Both the position numbers and the translations under genes were made by a program. Positions 30,772 to 35,537 of a stretch of DNA of 35,537 nt are shown piece by piece (position 1 is the first letter of the stretch; every line of letters starts with the position of its first letter). This DNA is from Microbacterium resistens NBRC 103078 (GTDB lineage Bacteria > Actinomycetota > Actinomycetes > Actinomycetales > Microbacteriaceae). The stretch covers positions 1 to 35,537 of the forward strand of contig NZ_BCRA01000031.1 of assembly GCF_001552355.1 (NCBI RefSeq), written 5' to 3'. The notes below the pieces were generated by a model. That model saw nothing but the letters and a program-made list of their open reading frames with translations. It was not told the origin of the DNA and ran no database searches.

Positions 30772-31713
30772 ATGGCCGATGTCACCCGGCGGATGCTGGA
30801 ACTGCTGTCGGCGCTGCAGACGGGACGGGAGTACGCCGGAGCCGAGCTCGCGGCGCAGGTCGGCGTGAGCGAGCGGACGCTGCGGCGGGACGTGGAGCGC
30901 CTGCGCGGGTACGGCTATCCCGTGCGGACCCGCCCCGGCCCCGGCGGCGGATACCGGCTCGTCTCGGGGCGGTCCCTGCCACCGTTGCTGCTCGAGGACG
31001 ACGAGGCCGTGGCCACCCAGGTCGCCCTGTCCGTGCTCGGCGCCATGGCCGGCGACTCCCCGGGATCGCTCACGGACGCGTCCGCGCGGGTCCAGGGAAA
31101 GCTCGACCAGTTCCTGCCGGATCACCTGCGGCCCCGCGCCGCTGCTCTCCGCGAGGGCCTGGACGTGTCGTGGCCGGAGTCCCCCGCCGTCGATCCACGC
31201 CTGCTCGCCGACCTCGGCGATGCGATCCGGGGCCGCCTCATCGTCCGGTTCGCCTATCCCGGCGACCGGCAGGAGAGGCGCGCGGAGCCGCACCGCCTGC
31301 TGCACCGGCATCTGCGGTGGTACCTCTTGGCCTGGGATCGGGACCGGGAGGACTGGCGGACGTTCCGCCTCGACCGGATGACCGCCGCCGCGGTCTCGAC
31401 GTTCGGGTTCGCGGCGCGCCCGCTTCCGGAGGCCGCCGCCGACGCTCACCTCGCCGCGGGCCTGCGCCGGGATCGGACGCGCGTCGTGCTCGACGTCGAC
31501 GCCGACGGCGATGCGGTGCGGGACGCGCTGCCCCGGGAGGAGCTGGAGATCGAGGCGCTGCCGGAGGGGCGCACCCGCGTGGCGCTGCACCTGGCGGGCT
31601 GGCCGTGGCTCGCCCACGCCCTGGCGGTGCTTCCCCCGGCCGTGGTGGTGGAACCGCGGGAGTACGCGCAGGAGCTGCGGGGGTTCGCCGCGCGCCTGCT
31701 CAGAGACCGGTGA
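30772..31713 (+). CDS. YafY-type HTH/WYL-domain transcriptional regulator
   Basis: A 313-residue regulator. The N-terminal HTH_11 (residues 1-60) includes RRMLELLSALQTGREYAGAE, LAAQVGVSERTLRRDVERLR and RPGPGGGYRLV. The WYL domain (about 140-225) includes GRLIVRFAYPGDRQERRAEP, RWYLLAWDRDREDWRTFRLD (the WYL motif) and RMTAAAVS. A WCX-like C-terminal extension follows. WYL domains sense nucleic acids or small ligands, and some control DNA-damage responses. Being divergent from the UvrA-like ATPase over 62 nt, it probably regulates that gene. Confidence 0.9.
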   Translation: MADVTRRMLELLSALQTGREYAGAELAAQVGVSERTLRRDVERLRGYGYPVRTRPGPGGGYRLVSGRSLPPLLLEDDEAVATQVALSVLGAMAGDSPGSLTDASARVQGKLDQFLPDHLRPRAAALREGLDVSWPESPAVDPRLLADLGDAIRGRLIVRFAYPGDRQERRAEPHRLLHRHLRWYLLAWDRDREDWRTFRLDRMTAAAVSTFGFAARPLPEAAADAHLAAGLRRDRTRVVLDVDADGDAVRDALPREELEIEALPEGRTRVALHLAGWPWLAHALAVLPPAVVVEPREYAQELRGFAARLLRDR

Positions 31714-31725
31714 CGACCGCCGCGC

Positions 31726-33237
31726 TCAGCACTCGATGACGTTGACGGCGAGCCCGCCCTCGCTCGTCTCCTTGTACTTCGTCGACATGTCGAGGCCGGT
31801 CTGCCGCATGGTCTCCACGACGGCGTCCAGCGAGACGTAGTGCGTGCCGTCGCCGCGCAGCGCGAGCCGGGCCGCGGTGACCGCGGTGGACGCGGCGATC
31901 GCGTTGCGCTCGATGCAGGGGATCTGGACGAGCCCGCCGATCGGGTCGCAGGTGAGGCCGAGATGGTGCTCCATCGCGATCTCGGCGGCGTTCTCGATCT
32001 GCCGGTTCGTCCCGCCCATCACCGCTGTCAGTCCGCCGGCGGCCATGGCGCACGCGGATCCGACCTCGGCCTGGCAGCCGCCCTCGGCACCGGAGATCGA
32101 CGCGTTCGCCTTGAACAGGGAGCCCAGTGCGGTCGCGGTGAGGAGGAACCGCCGGATACCCCGGCGCCGGTTCGCCTCGGCGAGCTCATCGGGGTCGTCG
32201 ATCGCACCGACGGCGACGAGCGAGCGTTCCGGACCGAAACCGAGCAGGGCGCTGCCGACGAGCTCGCCGTAGGGGGTGACCGCGTTGCCCGCGCCGAGCC
32301 CGGAGTCCGCGAGGAACCGCCACCAGTACATGGCGACCGCGGGGAGGATGCCCGCGGCGCCGTTGGTCGGCGCGGTCACGACCCGGCCGCCCGCGGCGTT
32401 CTCCTCGTTCACCGCCAAGGCGAACGCCCCCAGCCACTCGCCGGGCACCTCGCGATGACCCTCCGCCTCGGTCGCCTCGAGCTGTGCGCGGATCGTCGAC
32501 GCGCGCCGCTTGACCTTGAGGATCCCGGGCAGCGTGCCCTCGGCGTGCAGCCCTGCCTCGACGCAGCTCGCCATGGCGTCCCAGATCGCGTCGAGGCCCG
32601 CGGCGACCTCCTCCTCGCTGCGCACCGCGGTCTCGTTGCGCCGCGCCAGTTCGGCGATCGTCAGCCCGTGCTCGTCGCACAGCTCCAGCAGGGTCGCGGC
32701 ATCCCCGTAGGAGAAGGGCGTCTCCGGCGTGGAGCCGGATGCGTCCGCGAGCGCCGCGTCCTCTCCGTCCCGGCGGATGAACCCGCCACCGATCGAGTAG
32801 TACGTCTCTTCCGAGAGGAGCGCGCCGTCCGCGTCGAGCGCGCGGAGGGTCATGGCGTTGGGGTGTCCGGGCAGACGCGTGCGCGATTCGAACGTCACGT
32901 CGTCGCGGTCGAAGCGGATCCCGCGCGTGCCGTCCAGGCGCAGCTCCGCGCCGTCCGGCCAGTCCGACCAGGCACGTCGCACGTCCTCCGGATCGCAGGT
33001 CTCCGGGGCCAGGCCCTGCAGGCCGGCGACGACCGCATCGGGGGTGCCGTGTCCAAGGCCGGTCGCCCCCAGGGAGCCGTAGAGCGCGCAGGTCACCCGC
33101 GCGGTGTCCTCCAGCCGGCCGCCCGCGGTCAGGCGCCGGGCGAAGTCGTACCCCGCACGCATCGGCCCGACGGTGTGCGAGCTCGAGGGTCCCACACCGA
33201 TGGAGAACAGGTCGAAAGCCGAGACGTACGCAGTCAC
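31726..33237 (-). CDS. sdaA: L-serine ammonia-lyase (serine dehydratase), iron-sulfur type
   Basis: A 503-residue single-chain L-serine dehydratase turning serine into pyruvate and ammonia. The beta domain begins [20 protein letters not shown]. The alpha domain has [47 protein letters not shown] and [13 protein letters not shown]. [4Fe-4S] ligands are Cys388, Cys430 and Cys441. The last residue, Cys503, matches the terminal 'tail-in-mouth' Cys that caps the cluster in the Legionella enzyme. It is longer than the usual 455-460 residues because of about 45 extra residues between the APTNG segment and the [14 protein letters not shown] segment. GTG 33237 lies 6 nt after TAGCCT. Confidence 0.93.
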   Translation of the reverse strand: MTAYVSAFDLFSIGVGPSSSHTVGPMRAGYDFARRLTAGGRLEDTARVTCALYGSLGATGLGHGTPDAVVAGLQGLAPETCDPEDVRRAWSDWPDGAELRLDGTRGIRFDRDDVTFESRTRLPGHPNAMTLRALDADGALLSEETYYSIGGGFIRRDGEDAALADASGSTPETPFSYGDAATLLELCDEHGLTIAELARRNETAVRSEEEVAAGLDAIWDAMASCVEAGLHAEGTLPGILKVKRRASTIRAQLEATEAEGHREVPGEWLGAFALAVNEENAAGGRVVTAPTNGAAGILPAVAMYWWRFLADSGLGAGNAVTPYGELVGSALLGFGPERSLVAVGAIDDPDELAEANRRRGIRRFLLTATALGSLFKANASISGAEGGCQAEVGSACAMAAGGLTAVMGGTNRQIENAAEIAMEHHLGLTCDPIGGLVQIPCIERNAIAASTAVTAARLALRGDGTHYVSLDAVVETMRQTGLDMSTKYKETSEGGLAVNVIEC

Positions 33238-33243
33238 CCCTCC

Positions 33244-33249
33244 AGGCTA
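33244..33249 (-). promoter_or_regulatory. -10 hexamer of sdaA promoter overlapping the upstream stop codon
   Basis: On the minus strand TAGCCT lies 6 nt before GTG 33237. Its first three bases are the stop codon of the SDR gene upstream, so the promoter is built into that gene's end. The GGAGGG in the gap directly abuts the GTG. Confidence 0.4.
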
Positions 33250-34203
33250 CGCCGCCGCGGACCCGCCGGATGCGCGGGGGAAAGCGACACCCGTGAGCGT
33301 CTCGGACACCTGCCAGACCCTCTCCGCGTCCTCGGCCCGACGAAGAGGCCGGTAGAGCCTCTGCCCCGCCGGTCGGCCACCGAGGCGCCCGAGTCCGCGC
33401 GGCCCGAACAGGTTCCCCGGGGCCGCCGGATCGGTCGCCGCGAGAAGCGCGGGCTCCGCCGCGCTCTCGGGCGTCCCGAACAGGATCCCTCGACGCGACA
33501 GGGCCCCGATGATCCGTCGCCCCGCCGTCTGCTCGGACCGCCCCAGGTCCGGACGGGCCGCCAGCAGGTTGGTCGGGGCAACCCCCGGATGCGACAACGC
33601 GCTCGTGATCCCCCACTCACCGGCACGACTGCGCCGATCCAGTTCCAGGCCGAACAGTCCGAGGGCGATCTTCGACTGTCGGTACGCCGCCATCGGGTCG
33701 TACCGGTGCTCGCTCTGCAGATCCTCCCATGCGATCGAGCCCCGCGCCGCGGCGACGCTGACCTGCGAGACCACCCGTCCCCGTCCGCTCCGCAGGAGAG
33801 GCAGGAGGTGGGCCACGAGCGCGACGTGGCCGAGATGATTGGCGCCGAGCTGAAGCTCGAACCCGTCCGCGGTCGTCTGCCGCGCGGGGGGCGTCATGAC
33901 GCCGGCATTGTTCACGAGGAGGTGTATCGGATGCCCTTCTGCTCGGAGGACCCGGCCCAGCTCCGCGACGGCGTCGAGCGAGGACAGGTCCAGATCCCGC
34001 AGCGTGATCCGGGCCGCCGGGGCGGTGCGACGGATGCGCTCGAGCGCCGCCTCCCCCTTGGACCGGTTGCGCACGGGCAGTACGACCTCGGCTCCCGCCG
34101 CAGCGAGGCGGGTCGCGATGCGAAGGCCCACCCCATCGCTGCCGCCGGTGACGACCGCTCGGCGTCCGGAGAGGTCGGAAAGGGAAGGGAGTTGTACGCG
34201 CAA
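33247..34203 (-). CDS. Short-chain dehydrogenase/reductase (SDR)
   Basis: A 318-residue NAD(P)-dependent oxidoreductase. The cofactor motif is [14 protein letters not shown] (about 17-30), followed by [21 protein letters not shown], the catalytic Ser region VVSQVSVAA and YRQSK with Tyr and Lys. Length and layout match the retinol dehydrogenase/WWOX-like SDRs common in actinobacteria; the substrate is unknown. TTG 34203 is the best start because GAGGAGG lies 5 nt upstream; GTG 34227 and longer frames have no such site. It is divergent from an XRE/MmyB regulator, a pairing seen often in actinobacterial genomes. Confidence 0.9.
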   Translation of the reverse strand: MRVQLPSLSDLSGRRAVVTGGSDGVGLRIATRLAAAGAEVVLPVRNRSKGEAALERIRRTAPAARITLRDLDLSSLDAVAELGRVLRAEGHPIHLLVNNAGVMTPPARQTTADGFELQLGANHLGHVALVAHLLPLLRSGRGRVVSQVSVAAARGSIAWEDLQSEHRYDPMAAYRQSKIALGLFGLELDRRSRAGEWGITSALSHPGVAPTNLLAARPDLGRSEQTAGRRIIGALSRRGILFGTPESAAEPALLAATDPAAPGNLFGPRGLGRLGGRPAGQRLYRPLRRAEDAERVWQVSETLTGVAFPRASGGSAAA

Positions 34204-34270
34204 GGGGACCTCCTCGGTGATCGGCACCGGAATCGGGTGCTTGTTCCCACCGTGACCCGCCGGCCGGAGC

Positions 34271-34311
34271 GCATCCAGGGACCACTGATCCGTGGATGCG
34301 CGCGGTGGTCC
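34271..34311. promoter_or_regulatory. Interlocked inverted repeats between SDR and XRE regulator
   Basis: GCATCCA (34271-34277) matches TGGATGC (34293-34299), and GGACCAC (34279-34285) matches GTGGTCC (34305-34311). Both pairs lie in the 154-nt gap between the divergent genes. They are a candidate operator for the XRE protein, and the alternate pairings could also allow two DNA or RNA states. Confidence 0.45.
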
Positions 34312-34357
34312 GTGATTGTCTCGACGTACACCGTTCGCGACAGGACCGGAGGAACGC

Positions 34358-35227
34358 ATGGACATCGATCGGACGGGCTTGGCGGACTTCCTTCGTCGAC
34401 GACGGACCGCCCTGCAACCCGAGGATGTCGGCCTCCCCCGGGGAGCGCGCCGGCGCATCGACGGCCTCCGCCGCGAGGAGGTCGCCGTGCTCTGTCACCT
34501 CTCGACCGACTACTACACGAGGATCGAGCAGGAACGAGGACCCCGCCCGTCGGCGCAGATGATCGCGTCGATCGCGCAGGGCCTGCATCTGTCGGCGGAC
34601 GAGCGCGACCATCTGTTCCGTCTCGCCGGTCATCCACCGCCGGCGCGAGGTCAGACGGATCACATCGCGCCGGGCATGCTGCGCATCTTCGACCGGCTCC
34701 AGGACACGCCCGCCGAGATCGTCACCGAGCTCGGCGAGACGTTGCGGCAGACGCCGTCGAGCGTCGCGCTCGCCGGGGACCTGACAGGGTTCGCCGGACC
34801 GGCCCGCAGTATCGGCTATCGGTGGTTCACGGATCCGGAGACACGTGAGCGATACGACCCGGACGAGCATCCCTTCCTCACCCGAATGTTCGCGTCGGGT
34901 CTGCGGGATGTGAAGACGCGGCGTGGGCCGCGCTCCCGCGCCGCCGATCTCGCCCGTTTGCTCCTCGAGGAGAGCGAGGAGTTCCGTCGAGTGTGGGACC
35001 GGCACGAGATCGGCCTGCGCCCTCGAGACGTCAAGCGGTTCCGGCATCCGGAGGCCGGGGCGCTCGAGCTGACCTGCCAGACCCTGGTGGACCCTTCGAC
35101 GTCCCACTCATTGCTCGTCTACACGGCGGCCCCCGGCTCGGAGAGCCACGAGCGGCTGCGGCTGCTGTCCGCCCTGGCGGACCACGGAGCGATCTGGGCG
35201 GGGAGCGCGGAGGCGGCTGCCCCCTGA
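34358..35227 (+). CDS. XRE-family regulator with MmyB-like ligand-binding domain
   Basis: A 289-residue regulator. Residues 8-85 hold an XRE HTH of the MmyB type ([60 protein letters not shown]). The rest is the MmyB-like PAS-type domain (RIGYRWF-type segment at [39 protein letters not shown]). MmyB relatives bind fatty-acid-like ligands. ATG 34358 follows CGGAGGA. It probably regulates the divergent SDR gene, whose product may act on or produce its ligand (inference). Confidence 0.92.
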   Translation: MDIDRTGLADFLRRRRTALQPEDVGLPRGARRRIDGLRREEVAVLCHLSTDYYTRIEQERGPRPSAQMIASIAQGLHLSADERDHLFRLAGHPPPARGQTDHIAPGMLRIFDRLQDTPAEIVTELGETLRQTPSSVALAGDLTGFAGPARSIGYRWFTDPETRERYDPDEHPFLTRMFASGLRDVKTRRGPRSRAADLARLLLEESEEFRRVWDRHEIGLRPRDVKRFRHPEAGALELTCQTLVDPSTSHSLLVYTAAPGSESHERLRLLSALADHGAIWAGSAEAAAP

Positions 35228-35240
35228 CGCCGATCCCGGC

Positions 35241-35286
35241 TTGTTTTCGGTGCGCCGAAAACATAGGGTTTCGGTATGCCTAAACC
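35241..35286 (+). promoter_or_regulatory. Leaderless promoter with two metal-repressor-like operators
   Basis: TTGTTT (35241-35246) and TAGGGT (35264-35269) are 17 nt apart, with ATG 35276 only 6 nt further on. Operator 1, TTTTCGGTGCGCCGAAAA (35244-35261), covers the -35 and spacer. Operator 2, GGTTTCGGTATGCCTAAACC (35267-35286), covers the -10 end and start codon. They share TTTCGG-N4-CC-N-AAA, similar in design to DtxR/MntR-family boxes. Confidence 0.65.
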
Positions 35287-35537
35287 TCGCCTCCGACTGC
35301 TCGCCGCGACCGTGCTCGCGTCGTCCCTGGTCCTCTCCGCCTGCGCGGGCCCGAGCGCCGCGCCCGACGACGACCGCCCGCGGGTCCTGACGACGTTCAC
35401 CGTGCTGGCGGACATCGCCCGCAACGTCGCGGGCGACCATCTCGCCGTGGAGTCGATCACCAAGGCGGGAGCCGAGATCCACGGCTACGAGCCCACCCCC
35501 GGCGACATCCGCAGGGCCGCCGACGCCGACCTGATCC
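35276..35537 (+). CDS. Metal ABC transporter substrate-binding lipoprotein (3' partial)
   Basis: The first 87 codons of a lipoprotein run off the right edge. The signal peptide starts MPKPRLRLLAATVLASS and ends in the lipobox LSAC. The mature part reads VLTTFTVLADIARNVAGDHL, then SITKAGAEIHGYEPTPGDIR, the typical opening of the ZnuA/MntA (TroA-like) family, including the metal-ligand His of HGYEPTP. The ligand is zinc, manganese or iron(II). The paired DtxR/MntR-like operators upstream favour manganese or iron over zinc. Transcription is probably leaderless. Confidence 0.88.
   Translation, partial: MPKPRLRLLAATVLASSLVLSACAGPSAAPDDDRPRVLTTFTVLADIARNVAGDHLAVESITKAGAEIHGYEPTPGDIRRAADADLI

Noticed and set aside
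31840..34848. A 1002-codon open frame antisense to sdaA and the SDR gene
   Set aside because: It is the shadow of high-GC third positions on the opposite strand. It has no recognisable domain and covers two well-supported genes and an operator region.
1..35537. CRISPR array, insertion sequences, prophage, tRNA or rRNA genes
   Set aside because: No spaced direct repeats of CRISPR type, transposase motifs, integrase or att-like duplications, or tRNA cloverleaf/TTCGA arms were seen on either strand.

Overview
The window is very GC-rich DNA with genes packed on both strands, frequent 4-bp ATGA/GTGA start-stop overlaps, GTG/TTG starts and actinobacterial families (DesK-type kinases, MmyB-type XRE regulators, WYL regulators, DUF6194). 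It looks like chromosomal DNA of a high-GC actinobacterium, most likely Microbacteriaceae (Microbacterium-like). That placement rests on gene style, not on a marker gene. No tRNA, rRNA, transposase, phage gene or CRISPR array was seen.

Layout. 1-2.6 kb: the end of an endonuclease/exonuclease/phosphatase-family membrane protein, a SUMF1-fold protein without the catalytic cysteines, and an alpha/beta hydrolase. 2.6-5.6 kb: a divergent TetR regulator, a PrsW-like membrane protease, a DUF6194 protein, and a regulator with two MerR-like DNA-binding domains. 5.7-10.4 kb: two NarL/DesR-type two-component systems. In the first, kinase and regulator form one operon divergent from a small multidrug-export-type membrane protein. 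In the second they are divergent, and a 14-codon ORF with a consensus ribosome binding site sits just before the kinase. 10.4-10.8 kb: a probable small RNA with three C-rich-loop hairpins and a terminator.

10.8-21.2 kb is the centrepiece. An 11-gene minus-strand operon encodes an ABC importer (ATPase, two permeases, NMT1/THI5-like lipoprotein), a class 1B dihydroorotate dehydrogenase (PyrD plus PyrK), an IclR regulator, two short proteins resembling degenerate orotate phosphoribosyltransferases, an M20 carbamoyl-amino-acid hydrolase and a dihydroorotase. A nucleoside phosphorylase is divergent. pyrB, pyrF, carAB and a normal OPRT are absent, while a carbamoylase and a dedicated importer are present. 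The set therefore fits uptake and breakdown of orotate (orotate to dihydroorotate to carbamoyl-aspartate to aspartate, as in Clostridium oroticum) rather than pyrimidine synthesis.

21.3-25.9 kb: a TetR/alpha-beta hydrolase pair, a small acidic protein, a second probable small RNA, a MarR regulator and a flotillin-like SPFH protein. 25.9-28.4 kb: an ABC-2 exporter with a TetR regulator and an operator overlapping the exporter start codon. 28.4-35.5 kb: a short UvrA-like ATPase divergent from a WYL regulator, an L-serine dehydratase, an SDR divergent from an XRE/MmyB regulator, and the first 87 codons of a metal-binding ABC lipoprotein with two palindromic operators.

A theme across the window is leaderless expression: at least nine genes have a TANNNT (or GATAAT) -10 hexamer 6-7 nt before the start codon and no properly spaced Shine-Dalgarno sequence.
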